A stretch of DNA of 64,000 nt from CALOCN01 sp942491735 (GTDB lineage: Bacteria > Eisenbacteria > RBG-16-71-46 > JABDJR01), in the NCBI GenBank assembly GCA_942491735.1, contig CALOCN010000014.1, forward strand, positions 2,852,001 through 2,916,000, read 5' to 3'. The position numbers and the translations under genes were made by a program. Position 1 is the stretch's first letter; every line of letters begins with the position of its first letter. Below are positions 36,312 through 45,206 of this stretch, one piece after another. The notes under the pieces were generated by a model. It saw only the letters and a list, made by a program, of their open reading frames with translations. It made no database searches and had not been told where the DNA came from.

Positions 36312-38225
36312 CTACTCCCCCCTTCCCGGATTGGCGTCATCGGAACCCAAACGCAGCTGGTGCCGCCCCGCGGACAGCTCGGTGACCAGGGTCCGCACCA
36401 CCCCCAGGTGGTCCCGGTAGTGCACGGTCACCTCGAGGGGTGCCCGGTCGTCGCGGCTCCCCAGGCCGAAGTGCACCTCGGGGCTACGGACGCCGGAATG
36501 ACCGTTGCCCCCGTCGACCTGGGCGGTGAGCCGGGTCCCATCGGACAACCGGACCGACACCGCGGCGCCGATCGCCGGTCGATACCCCTTTCCCGCCGGG
36601 AGAACCAGGTCGAGGATGAGCGAGGCATGGGCGGCCGGACTCACGTTCTCGTAGAGCCGCGACACATCCCATTGGTTCCCCACCGCGAAGTCGAGATCCC
36701 CGTCGCCGTCCATGTCGGCGGTAGCGAGGCCCCGCGTCACCTGGGGTGTATCCAGCCCCAGTTCGGCCGCGATGTCGAAGTAGCGCCCGTCGGGACCCAT
36801 CACGTAGAACGGGTTCGGTTGGTGCCCGCTCAGATCGTCACCCGGCTGAAAGACCGGCCACGAACCGGGTAGCCGCAGGAGATCGTCGTTGCCCATGGCC
36901 AGTTCGTGCAGTTCCGGCCATCGGTTGACCGAACCCTTGACGAATCCGGTGGCCTGGATCGCTTCCAGCACTCCGTCGTTGTCGAAGTCCGCCAGCTTGG
37001 TATCCCAGCCCCAGCCACTGCGCGAGACCCCGCGGGACTCGCCACGATCCACATACGGCGCGTGTCCCGAGGCCATGCGAGCGATCTCTCCGGTGCTCTC
37101 CCACAGGAAGTGCGACTCCTCGAGCATGTACTCCGCCGCGATATTGCTGATGAAGATGTCGGGGTAGCCGTCCCCGTTGACGTCCCCGAAATCCACCCCC
37201 ATGCCCTTGAACGAGTCCTTGCCCAGGACCTTGGAGCTGGGCGTGGTGAAGGTCTTGGTTCCGGTCAGGCGCTCGAAACGCGGCTTGCCCACGGTGGACC
37301 GGTTGTGCAGCAGACGGTCGGGGCCGAAGTCGTTGGCGAAGTAGAGTTCCGGAAGCAGGTCGCCGTCGAGGTCCGAGGCGCCCAGGGCAAGCGTCCAACC
37401 CCGGGCGGTTTCGGCGTCGAACACCCCCACCGCCTCTTCGAACTCCACCGAGGGGCCATGATCCGCCGCCGTCGCCTGGGACCAGAGGTAGAGCCGGTTG
37501 GTCCCCCCGTTGAAGGCCCGGCTCATGGAATCCTGCATCCGCTGGGGCAGGGAGCCCGAGGCGTCCAGCACCGCCGCATCGTCCTGGAAGTAGTTCCCGA
37601 AGACCAGGTCCACATGGCCGTCCCCGTCCACATCCGCCTGGGTGGCCGCATTGGTGAACCACCGGGGGCCGCCCCGCACCAGCTCCTGAGGAACGAAAGC
37701 GCCGGGGGTCATGCGTGGATCGGCACCGTGGAGAAAGAGTACCGGCGTGCGCCCCCAGTAATAGACCAGGATGTCGGTCGCACCGTCCTCGTTGAAGTCT
37801 CCCGGCAGGCAACCCATGGGGGCCATGGTCGCCGGGTCATAGGGAAGCGGGTCCGGCTCCAGGAGGAACGGGAGGAATCGGGACTCCCCACCGGGGGCCG
37901 GGGCCACGATCACCCGATCCGTCCGGGTGTCGGTATAGACAATCTCGTTGCACAGTCCGTCGCGATCGAGGTCCAGGAACGCCACCGCGGCGCCCACCGA
38001 GGAGATCCAGGACACCAGGTGCTGGAAATCCGGATGAACGTCACGGGTCACGCGATCGGTGTTGCGCTCCACGTTGGGGAGGGTGTGGGTCACGAAGGCG
38101 AATCGGCCCCCGAGTTCGGTGCGTTCGGCCTCGGACAACGAGGGGAGCTGGGCCAGGAAGTACAACCCGATCACGACGCCCCACACGAGGAGCTTGGGAA
38201 GTTGGGAAGCCACGCGTTCGCTCAT
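36312..38225 (-). CDS. unbV: enediyne cassette protein UnbV (FG-GAP propeller with ASPIC/UnbV domain)
   Basis: 637 residues. One N-terminal transmembrane helix (LLVWGVVIGLYFLAQLPSL, about 12-30) anchors an extracytoplasmic FG-GAP/VCBS propeller with seven Asp-rich calcium-type motifs at about residues 85 (DLDRDG), 143 (DFNEDG), 198 (DVDGDG), 285 (DLDGD), 348 (DVNGDG), 413 (DFDNDG) and 504 (DMDGDG). The C-terminal ASPIC/UnbV domain (about 553-620) contains GAAVSVRLSDGTRLTAQVDG and SPEVHFGLG. This is the family's namesake protein of the enediyne cassette; its biochemical role is unknown. The start overlaps the unbL stop (ATGA). Confidence 0.9.
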   Translation of the reverse strand: MSERVASQLPKLLVWGVVIGLYFLAQLPSLSEAERTELGGRFAFVTHTLPNVERNTDRVTRDVHPDFQHLVSWISSVGAAVAFLDLDRDGLCNEIVYTDTRTDRVIVAPAPGGESRFLPFLLEPDPLPYDPATMAPMGCLPGDFNEDGATDILVYYWGRTPVLFLHGADPRMTPGAFVPQELVRGGPRWFTNAATQADVDGDGHVDLVFGNYFQDDAAVLDASGSLPQRMQDSMSRAFNGGTNRLYLWSQATAADHGPSVEFEEAVGVFDAETARGWTLALGASDLDGDLLPELYFANDFGPDRLLHNRSTVGKPRFERLTGTKTFTTPSSKVLGKDSFKGMGVDFGDVNGDGYPDIFISNIAAEYMLEESHFLWESTGEIARMASGHAPYVDRGESRGVSRSGWGWDTKLADFDNDGVLEAIQATGFVKGSVNRWPELHELAMGNDDLLRLPGSWPVFQPGDDLSGHQPNPFYVMGPDGRYFDIAAELGLDTPQVTRGLATADMDGDGDLDFAVGNQWDVSRLYENVSPAAHASLILDLVLPAGKGYRPAIGAAVSVRLSDGTRLTAQVDGGNGHSGVRSPEVHFGLGSRDDRAPLEVTVHYRDHLGVVRTLVTELSAGRHQLRLGSDDANPGRGE

Positions 38226-39196
38226 GCCGCCCCCTCTCGGGCCAGGAAGTGATCACGAATACCGCGCCGCCACGTCTCGTAGACCGGTTCCCCGGTCGTA
38301 TCGTGCGCGCGTTCGAGTTCCACGTCGGTCACCCGCGCCGCGTCCTCGGTGGACATCCGACAGATGAGTCGACAGGCCAGCTCGGTATGCGGAACCGGGT
38401 TTCCGGCATGCAGCCGCGCCTTGGCGGCAAAGGCCACCCCCTGGCGCAGTTCGGGAAGATGTTCCGAGGCAAGGGATCGGAGGCTCTCCAGTTCGCTGGC
38501 CCCCACTCCCCCGGCGTACCCGGCGGCCAGCCCCACCCCGCTCCACAGGTCCGGGTGGCGTTCGGGGAGAAAGGTCCCGATGGTGGTGGCGATGCGTTCG
38601 GGTTCGGAGCCGTCCACGAACCAGAGGCTGCGTCCCAGACCCTGATCGAACACGCGTCTTCCGTAGGGGGAGAGACCGCGGGGAACCCGCCCCTTGACCA
38701 CTGCGCTCGGCCAATGGAAGTAACCTTCGTGGAATCCATACCCGTCCACGGCCAGCCAACCCAGCACCGGATCCACGCTCCGGGCCCGCTTCTCCACGCC
38801 GCCGGGCAACCGGGCCCAGGCCCAGCCCGCGCCCACGTGAACCATGTAGACATGGGCGGCTCCGGCCCCGGCGAGGAAGCGGGTCAGGCGGTCCCGTTTC
38901 CAGGGGGTGAGGCGATCGAGGAGGGCCAGTCCCATCGCGGCACCTTCATGGGCGAACCCGGCATAGGCGGGCTCCACCGCGCGCAAACGATGCCCCAGTT
39001 GATCCAACGGAGCCTCCAGTGCGGCGTGGTACCCCTCGGCGAAGGCACCGCCAACGCGCTCCAGCCCCGCACGCACCTGCGAGGTACCGCCGCGAAAGCC
39101 GCGATGGGAAAACTGGATATCCCGGGGGGCAATGCCGAACAGCCGACGACGCAGTCGCGCCGGAATTCCCGGGGTCGAGGCAGGGGAGCCAGTCAC
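38222..39196 (-). CDS. unbL: enediyne cassette protein UnbL (DUF1702)
   Basis: 324 residues from the GTG at 39196, the usual family length. GGAG lies 5 bases upstream, and the N-terminus RLRRRLFGIAPRDIQFSHRG is the typical DUF1702 opening. Other conserved stretches: AFAHEGAAMGLALLD-like (GFAHEGAAMGLALL), WKRDRLTRFL, YMVHVGAGWAWARLP, VDGYGFHEGYFHW, LGRSLWFVDG, and SGVGLAAGYAGGV. Soluble, no signal peptide. It is the first gene of the cassette; the ribosome binding site can fold into a small hairpin (39199-39215). The order unbL-unbV-unbU-pksE-tebC equals the classical warhead cassette. Confidence 0.9.
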   Translation of the reverse strand: MTGSPASTPGIPARLRRRLFGIAPRDIQFSHRGFRGGTSQVRAGLERVGGAFAEGYHAALEAPLDQLGHRLRAVEPAYAGFAHEGAAMGLALLDRLTPWKRDRLTRFLAGAGAAHVYMVHVGAGWAWARLPGGVEKRARSVDPVLGWLAVDGYGFHEGYFHWPSAVVKGRVPRGLSPYGRRVFDQGLGRSLWFVDGSEPERIATTIGTFLPERHPDLWSGVGLAAGYAGGVGASELESLRSLASEHLPELRQGVAFAAKARLHAGNPVPHTELACRLICRMSTEDAARVTDVELERAHDTTGEPVYETWRRGIRDHFLAREGAA

Positions 39197-39198
39197 AT

Positions 39199-39215
39199 CC
39201 TCTCCTTTCGAGAGG
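39199..39215 (-). promoter_or_regulatory. hairpin over the unbL ribosome binding site
   Basis: On the minus strand CCTCTC-GAAAG-GAGAGG forms a 6-bp stem whose 3' arm and loop contain the AAGGAG Shine-Dalgarno, 2 bases before the GTG start. Folding would partly hide the first ribosome binding site of the cassette. Confidence 0.4.
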
Positions 39216-39469
39216 GCAATAATCCGTGTTGCCGTGGGTGCCAGGATGATGTCCCCCTCTATTCTACCAGCCGCAACGGGTTCCGACGCGACGAGGGTGC
39301 CAATGGCTGCGTTTCCTGTGGCACGCGTGTCTCGCACACGCGGAAAGGCCACCCGATTCGGGTCTCTTGCCCCGATACGGGGGGGAGTCGACAGTTCCCG
39401 CGACCCCCCGGAAGGAAAAACGAGGCGACGGCCCGGAAAGACCGGCTCGGCGCTCCCCTGCCCAAACGA

Positions 39470-39500
39470 GGAACGGGCCGCCCAAGGGACGGCCCGTTCC
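39470..39500 (-). terminator. hairpin terminator after the triple-repeat exported protein
   Basis: GGAACGGGCCG (39470-39480) and CGGCCCGTTCC (39490-39500) form an 11-bp stem, extendable by CCC/GGG within the loop. It begins 18 bases after the stop at 39519 and is followed by only a short T-containing stretch (TCGTTT). Confidence 0.65.
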
Positions 39501-39518
39501 GGAATCATCGCGGGAACA

Positions 39519-41765
39519 TCAGCGGATGAGCACGGCCTTGCGGGTCGCGATCCGCTCTCCATTGAGCCGCAGCTCGTAGAAGTACGTTCCGGATCGCGCC
39601 AGACCACCTTCTTCATCCGTTCCATCCCACCGGATCTCGTGCCGGCCCAGGGACAGATCGCTTTCGATCAGGGTCTTGACCAGGCGTCCGGTCACGTTGA
39701 ACACCCGGAGACCCACCTTGCCGGGCTCGTCCAGCACGAACGAGATGGACGTGTTCGGGCTGGCCGGGTTGGCCGCCATGATGAACATGTCCTTGCGGTT
39801 CGTGGGACCCGCCGGAGCGGAGGCGAGACCCGACTGACCGGTCTCCATGCGGACGGTACCCGTGGAAGAGCCACTCAGACCGTCGAGCACGCTCCCGGGA
39901 GCACCCTGGTAGTCGATGGTGTAGACGATGTCGAAGAAGCTGTCCACGGCCCACTGCCCCCCACCGAGCGAGGTCAACTGGGTCGCGCCCGTGCTGGCGG
40001 GCGGCATCATGGCGGTGCCCGAGAGCCCCGTCGTCGCGGTTCCGCCCGGACCCGTTCCGGAGCCGGCGCTGATCTGGAGGAAGTCGAAGTCCGGATCCCC
40101 GAAGAGCTGTCCCTGCAGGATGACCATCTCGTTGGGGAAGACCTGGACCGGATCGCCGGCCACCCGCGGGCCGGTGTGCACCTCGCACTGGACCTGCATC
40201 TGGATGTTGCGGTTGAACCCGGTCAACGCGCCGGTTCCAACGAGGTGCATATCCAGGATGGAGCTGAACTGCTCGACCTCCCCGCCCAGGTTTCCGCCCG
40301 GGAAGGTGCTCACGTTGAAGAAGAACGCATGCTCCGCGCCCAGGTTGATCTCGGTTCCCGGAGGCAGCCCGTCGATGATCATGTGCACATCGTTGGGGCT
40401 CAGATAACCGCAACCGGGAGGCGGCAGATCCACCGTGCCGGTACCGTTGTCCGGCACCACACACGCGTTGCTGGGAGCCTCTTCACCGGCCTGCATTCTC
40501 AGGCTGGCCGTGGTCGTTCCGCTCATGCCGTCGAGGACACTACCCGGAGCGCCCTGGAAACTGATCTCGTAGGTGATGTCGAAGAAGCTGTCCACGTTGA
40601 AGTTGCCGCCACCGAGGTCGGTCAGCGTGGTATGACCCGGGCTGGGGAGCCCGAAGGAGGCGCCGGCCCTGACGGACAGGACGTCGAAGTCCGGATCCCC
40701 GAACAGGTCCCCCTGGAGGCTGACCATTTCCGTGTCGAAGGTCTGGATCTTGGCTCCCGGTGTCCGCGGACCCACGTGGGTCTCGCAGCTGATGGGGACG
40801 TTGAGGACACGATTGAAGCCCGCCAACGCACCGGTTCCATGCACATCCAACTGGAGGAACGAATCGAACGTCTCGACCTCGCCGCCCAGGCTTCCACCCG
40901 GAGTGGTGACCACGTTGAAGAACTGCGCATGCTGGGGCCCAAGGTTGATCGTGGTCCCGGCGGGGAGCCCGTCGATGATCATGTGCACTTCGTCCGGGCT
41001 CAGGTAGGCGCAGCCCGGAGGAGGCAGATCCACCGTCCCGGTTCCGTTGTCGACGACGACGCAGGGGTTGCCGGGATCCGGCTCGCCGGCGCCCATGGGG
41101 ACGATGTCGGTGGTGGTGCCGCTCATTCCGTCCAACACGCTACCGGGTGCTCCCACGAACTCGATCTGGTAGGTGATGTCGAAGAAACTATCCACGTTCC
41201 AGTCGCCGCCGGGGAGACGCGTCAGGGTCGTTTGACCTGGGCTGGGAAGCCCGAAGCTGCTGCCGGCGGTGATCCGGAGTTGATCGAAGTCGGGATCACC
41301 GAAGATCTCGCCTTCCAGCTGAACCATTTCGTTGTCGAAGGTCTGGGTCGTGGCCCCGACCACCCGCGGGCCCGTGTGCACCTCGCAGGCAATGGGTACG
41401 ACAAGGGCACGATTGAACCCGGCGAGCGCACCGGTCCCGGTCATGTTCAGGACGAGGTTGGAGTCGAAGATCTCGACCTCTCCCCCAAGGGAGCCACCCG
41501 GCGTGGCCGAGCGCAGGAAGAACTCCTGATGGGACGCACCGATCTCGATCTCGGTCCCGGCCGGAAGGCCGTTGACGATGAGATGGAAGTCCGTGGGGCT
41601 GAGATAGGGGCAGCCCGGAGGGGGGAGCTGGACCGTGCCCGAGCCGTCGTCTACGACGACACAGGGTTGGGCATCGGCGGCGGATCCGAGGGCAATCCCG
41701 CCAAGTACAAACAGGAAAACGGCTCCAAACAAGGAGCTACGACGGGACAAGCAGACGGCAAACAT
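39519..41765 (-). CDS. exported protein of three exact 200-residue repeats with FlgD-type C-terminal sorting domain
   Basis: 748 residues from the ATG at 41765 (GGGAGG 7 bases upstream); signal peptide RRSSLFGAVFLFVLGGIALG, cleavage near ADAQ. Three homologous domains begin at Cys35, Cys235 and Cys435, exactly 200 residues apart. Each has CVVxDxGxGTVxLPPPGCxYLSP, PGGxLGGEVExF, TGALxGFNR, GDPDFDxLxI, VDSFFDIxYxI and GAPGSVLDGxSG; the third carries a Gly/Thr/Pro-rich insertion near its end. Residues ~665-748 form a FlgD-Ig sorting domain (VGLRVFNVTGRLVKTLIESD, GRHEIRWDGTD, RSGTYFYELRLNGERIATRK). Probably secreted through a type IX-like route and surface-attached. It lies between the enediyne cassette and a divergent RND exporter. 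Confidence 0.82.
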   Translation of the reverse strand: MFAVCLSRRSSLFGAVFLFVLGGIALGSAADAQPCVVVDDGSGTVQLPPPGCPYLSPTDFHLIVNGLPAGTEIEIGASHQEFFLRSATPGGSLGGEVEIFDSNLVLNMTGTGALAGFNRALVVPIACEVHTGPRVVGATTQTFDNEMVQLEGEIFGDPDFDQLRITAGSSFGLPSPGQTTLTRLPGGDWNVDSFFDITYQIEFVGAPGSVLDGMSGTTTDIVPMGAGEPDPGNPCVVVDNGTGTVDLPPPGCAYLSPDEVHMIIDGLPAGTTINLGPQHAQFFNVVTTPGGSLGGEVETFDSFLQLDVHGTGALAGFNRVLNVPISCETHVGPRTPGAKIQTFDTEMVSLQGDLFGDPDFDVLSVRAGASFGLPSPGHTTLTDLGGGNFNVDSFFDITYEISFQGAPGSVLDGMSGTTTASLRMQAGEEAPSNACVVPDNGTGTVDLPPPGCGYLSPNDVHMIIDGLPPGTEINLGAEHAFFFNVSTFPGGNLGGEVEQFSSILDMHLVGTGALTGFNRNIQMQVQCEVHTGPRVAGDPVQVFPNEMVILQGQLFGDPDFDFLQISAGSGTGPGGTATTGLSGTAMMPPASTGATQLTSLGGGQWAVDSFFDIVYTIDYQGAPGSVLDGLSGSSTGTVRMETGQSGLASAPAGPTNRKDMFIMAANPASPNTSISFVLDEPGKVGLRVFNVTGRLVKTLIESDLSLGRHEIRWDGTDEEGGLARSGTYFYELRLNGERIATRKAVLIR

Positions 41766-41908
41766 CGCTAAGCCTCCCGCGACATGGGTTGCGAACAAAC
41801 CGGTGTGCAACGGACTCTTGAAACCAGAGCGGGGTGGCTAGGTGGGTCTGAAACAGGTTATGCGGCGTACCCGATCCAAATCCATGACCCCCCAGGTAGC
41901 CGACGTCG

Positions 41909-41936
41909 ATTATAACGTATTCACATATCAGTTCAA
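41909..41936 (-). promoter_or_regulatory. sigma70-type promoter of the triple-repeat protein gene
   Basis: A consensus TATAAT (41914-41909) lies 16 bp after TTGAAC (41936-41931) on the minus strand, in an unusually AT-rich patch. It gives a leader of about 135 bases before the ATG at 41765. Read-through past 39470 could also reach the cassette. Confidence 0.65.
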
Positions 41937-42014
41937 TGGATTACTCTGGGACGAGCCCGTGCGGTTCCCCCCCATTAGCCTCAATTCCAGTATGAACTTA
42001 GCCTCCCCCACCCC

Positions 42015-44606
42015 GTGACGACCCCCACCCGTTTCGCCCAATCCCACCCCCGGTGGACCCTGATCCTGGCGCTCCTGGTCACCCTGGGCGGCGCGGCCGG
42101 GGGGCTGCGGTTGGAATTGAGAACCGATGGACTGGCCCTGGTTCCCCCCGATGACCCGGCGCTGCTGGACGATGCCGCGATCCGGGACCGGTTCGATCTC
42201 GGCAGTCCACTCGTCCTGGAGATCAGTCCCAGCCCGCCCGGCGACGCCCTGAACCCCGCAGCGCTCGCCCTGCTCGCCGCGCTCACCGACTCGCTGCGCT
42301 CCATGCCCTCCATCGATTCGGCCAACGTGATCAGTCTGGCCACCGAACGCGGCACCCGATTCGTTCCCGGCTCCCTGATCCAACGGTTTCTCCTCGATCC
42401 GCTCCCGGCAACTCCCGCGGAGTGTGAGCGTCTGCGGGCCGAGGTCCGGGGGATCGGGCTCTACCATGGAACCCTGATCTCCCGGGACGAGCAGGCGTTG
42501 GCCATCCGGGTGGACCTCCCGGCCCAGACAAACCGGCTCCCGCTCCTGCGCGAACTGCGACAACTTTGCGATCGGTTGGTCACGCCCGGGCACCGGATCG
42601 ATATCCTGGGCGCCCCCGCGGCGGAAGCCATCCTGGGTGCCCATGTCCTGCGGGACCTGGGACTTCCCTCCGGTCTGGCCGGACCGGAACTCATTGCCGA
42701 TGCGTCGGGTGGACTCCGCCCCGGTCTCCTCCCCCTCGCCTTCCTGGTCCTGGCCGGGGTCTTCCTGGTCGCCTTCCGCAGCGGGGCCGCGGTCGCCTTG
42801 CCGGTCGGCGAAGCCATCGCGGCGGTGGCTTTCGTTCTGGGAGCCATGGGCTGGATGGGGGTTCCGGTGTATCTGACCACCGCGGTGCTGCCGGTCCTCC
42901 TGGTCGCCATCGCCATCACCGATGAGGTCCATCTCTACGCCCGATTCGCGCAGTGGCGGAGAACCCTCAACGGTCGCCAGGCAACCGCCCTCACCCTGGA
43001 TGAAATGACCCGGCCCATCGTCCTGACCTCGATCACCACCGCGGTCGGGTTCCTCTCCTTCGCTCTCTCCCCCATCAGCCCGGTGCGCGCCTTTGGCCTG
43101 TTCACGGCGCTGGGTATCGTCTTCTGCCTCGTGTGGTCCCTGACCGTGATCCCCGCTGCCCTGATCCTCTGGGACCCCCGGGTGCGCCACACCGAGGCCC
43201 CACCCCGGACACCCCGGATCCCGACCCGCTGGTTGCTGGGGTTCACCCTGACCCTGCTGGCACTCGCTCCGTTCGGGATCGCCCGGGTCACCGTCCAGGA
43301 CAGTTGGATCGACGGGTTCGCCGAAGGCAGCCCCTTTCGGGTCGCCACCGATCTCTTCAACGAGCGGTTCCTGGGAATGCACATGCTCCTCCTGCGCCTC
43401 GACGAGACGCCTGTGGATGTGCAACTCACCCTGCCCGCGCGCAACCTGGGGCCGCGGGATGTGACGATTCCCACCGGTGCCATCCCGTGGGACCGGCTAC
43501 CTGGATGCGAGGTGGAGATCACCCGGGAACCGGACCCGCACCGCGCGACCGCGGTCTACCCGGACCGGTGGCTGTCCACGGTGGCCGAAGTAGCCCGTCA
43601 GGGGGACAGTCTGCGGGTGACCTTTCGCCGACAGGACGGCTCCCCCCGGTTCATGTGGCGACCGGGTGCCGACGATCCCCTGGACCTCCGCATGACCTCC
43701 CAGTCCTTCCTCGCCCCGGAACCCCTGGCGCGCATGGATACCCTGGCGAGGCGGATCGAGGAGGGGGACGCGACGGTGGGAGGCGTCCTGGGCCCACCGG
43801 AATACCTGCGCACCACCCGGAGCATCCTGCATGACCTGGACCCCCGGGAGCGACGGCTACCCGAAACCAATCGCGAGGCGGCCGCGCTGTGGGGCCACTA
43901 CACCCGGGTGCGGGGTCCGGACCGGGTGCGTGAGGTGGTGTCGGAGGACTATCGGTCCGGCCTCCTGGCTGTCTTCCTGAAGCACGCCAACTACCGGGAC
44001 ACCGAGCGCCTCATGAGCCGCATCACCACGGACGCGGACAGCCTGCTCCCGGAATTCACCCTCCGCTTTGGCGGAGATGTCGCGGTGAGCCAGAGCCTGA
44101 TCCGGGCCATCACCACCACCCAGGTCCGTTCCCTCCTCGCCTCGTTGTTGGGTGTGCTGATCATCGCGTCCCTGCTGACCCGCTCCCTGCGGTGGGGACT
44201 CCTGACCACGCTACCCTGCGCGATGGGGGTCACCCTGACCTTCGGGGGCATGGGCCTCCTGGGCATCCATCTGGGGGTGGCCACCTCCATGTTCGCCGGC
44301 ATGACCCTGGGATTCGGGATCGACTTCGCCATCCACATGGTGGACCGGGCCCGGGGCGCGGCCGGCCGAGGCGCCTCACCGGACGACGCGGTCGCGGAAT
44401 CGCTGCGGATCACCGGCCCTCCTATTCGGGTCAGCGCCGCGGCCATGGTCCTGGGACTGGGTGTTCTTCTTGTCTCGGAGGTCCCGGCCAATGCCCGCCT
44501 GGGAGCGGTGACCGCGTTCAGCGTGCTGGGTTGCGCGGGAGCCACCTTCGGGCTGCTCCCGCCTCTCATGAAACGATTGCTGCGAAGGGAACAGGGCGAC
44601 GCCTAG
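42015..44606 (+). CDS. RND superfamily (MMPL/HpnN-like) exporter
   Basis: 863 residues starting with GTG. Two homologous halves each have one helix, a large extracytoplasmic loop and a five-helix bundle (about 235-400 and 700-850). The first bundle contains VTLPVLLVAIAITDEVHLYARF-like sequence (LPVLLVAIAITDEVHLYARF) and LTSITTAVGFLSFALSPISP; the second has FAGMTLGFGIDFAIHMVDRA. These are the MMPL/sterol-sensing-like motifs of proton-driven lipid or small-molecule exporters. No fusion protein or outer-membrane channel gene is adjacent. The gene is convergent with thpR (stop codons overlap). Its location beside the enediyne cassette makes product export or self-protection conceivable, but nothing in the sequence proves it. 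Confidence 0.85.
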   Translation: MTTPTRFAQSHPRWTLILALLVTLGGAAGGLRLELRTDGLALVPPDDPALLDDAAIRDRFDLGSPLVLEISPSPPGDALNPAALALLAALTDSLRSMPSIDSANVISLATERGTRFVPGSLIQRFLLDPLPATPAECERLRAEVRGIGLYHGTLISRDEQALAIRVDLPAQTNRLPLLRELRQLCDRLVTPGHRIDILGAPAAEAILGAHVLRDLGLPSGLAGPELIADASGGLRPGLLPLAFLVLAGVFLVAFRSGAAVALPVGEAIAAVAFVLGAMGWMGVPVYLTTAVLPVLLVAIAITDEVHLYARFAQWRRTLNGRQATALTLDEMTRPIVLTSITTAVGFLSFALSPISPVRAFGLFTALGIVFCLVWSLTVIPAALILWDPRVRHTEAPPRTPRIPTRWLLGFTLTLLALAPFGIARVTVQDSWIDGFAEGSPFRVATDLFNERFLGMHMLLLRLDETPVDVQLTLPARNLGPRDVTIPTGAIPWDRLPGCEVEITREPDPHRATAVYPDRWLSTVAEVARQGDSLRVTFRRQDGSPRFMWRPGADDPLDLRMTSQSFLAPEPLARMDTLARRIEEGDATVGGVLGPPEYLRTTRSILHDLDPRERRLPETNREAAALWGHYTRVRGPDRVREVVSEDYRSGLLAVFLKHANYRDTERLMSRITTDADSLLPEFTLRFGGDVAVSQSLIRAITTTQVRSLLASLLGVLIIASLLTRSLRWGLLTTLPCAMGVTLTFGGMGLLGIHLGVATSMFAGMTLGFGIDFAIHMVDRARGAAGRGASPDDAVAESLRITGPPIRVSAAAMVLGLGVLLVSEVPANARLGAVTAFSVLGCAGATFGLLPPLMKRLLRREQGDA

Positions 44607-45202
44607 CGGGTCCCGCCGAACCGGGCCTCGATCTCCCGAAGATACACCGCGCCCCCCGGATCCAGTCGACTGGTGACCAGGTGCAGTGCCGAGACCTCGA
44701 AGGTGCCCACCGTACCGATCCGCTCCGTCGCGGCGCGCGCTCTCGCGATCTCCAACGGATCCCCGTCCTTCCAGCGGCCCAGGGTGAGATGCGGGCGAAA
44801 CGGTTTGTCCGCGCGCCCCAGGCCCCGGGCTTCGAACGCGCGCTCCAGGGTCCGCGAGAGCGCAAGGAGGGTCTGCCGGCCCTCGGTCGCGCCCACCCAA
44901 AGCACACGCGGGGCGGACCACCCCGGAAACGTGCCGATACCGGACAGGGTCAGGGAGAAGGGCCGGATCCCGCCCACGACCTGGGACAGGGCGTCGCCCG
45001 CGGCACGCCGCGCCTCCGGGCCCAGGGCGCCGAAGAAACGCAGGGTCAGGTGCAGGTTCGGCGATCGGGTCCATCGCAGCCCGGGAAGTTCCGGTTCCAG
45101 GCGACGCCGCAGGTCGCCCAGGGTGGCCAGGATCGGCGGCGGGGGCACGAGGGCAACGAACGTTCGCTTGGCCCCGGGGACGGCGCCGGACCGGGCGGTC
45201 AC
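44603..45202 (-). CDS. thpR: RNA 2',3'-cyclic phosphodiesterase (LigT/ThpR)
   Basis: 199 residues from GTG. The 2H phosphoesterase motifs are both present: NLHLTLRFFGALG (about 49-61) and FRPHLTLGRWKDG (about 135-147), with FVALVPPPP at the N-terminus. It opens 2',3'-cyclic phosphates on RNA or nucleotides. It starts 4 bp after cinA, matching the widespread cinA-thpR-recA order, but recA is 15.5 kb away here because the enediyne region intervenes. Confidence 0.92.
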   Translation of the reverse strand: MTARSGAVPGAKRTFVALVPPPPILATLGDLRRRLEPELPGLRWTRSPNLHLTLRFFGALGPEARRAAGDALSQVVGGIRPFSLTLSGIGTFPGWSAPRVLWVGATEGRQTLLALSRTLERAFEARGLGRADKPFRPHLTLGRWKDGDPLEIARARAATERIGTVGTFEVSALHLVTSRLDPGGAVYLREIEARFGGTR

Positions 45203-45206
45203 GGAG

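Larger units (their letters stand above)
39197..39518. other. intergenic leader of the enediyne cassette
   Basis: 322 bp without a supported gene. It holds the terminator of the preceding gene (39470-39500), a candidate extended -10 promoter for the cassette on the minus strand (TG-G-TAGAAT, 39269-39261, no good -35), and a hairpin over the unbL ribosome binding site. Transcription could start here or come from upstream by read-through. Confidence 0.5.

Noticed and set aside
29132..44602. Direct repeats, att sites or mobile genes at the borders of the enediyne interval
   Set aside because: No integrase, transposase or convincing terminal repeats were seen by eye near 29.1 or 44.6 kb, so mobility is not claimed.
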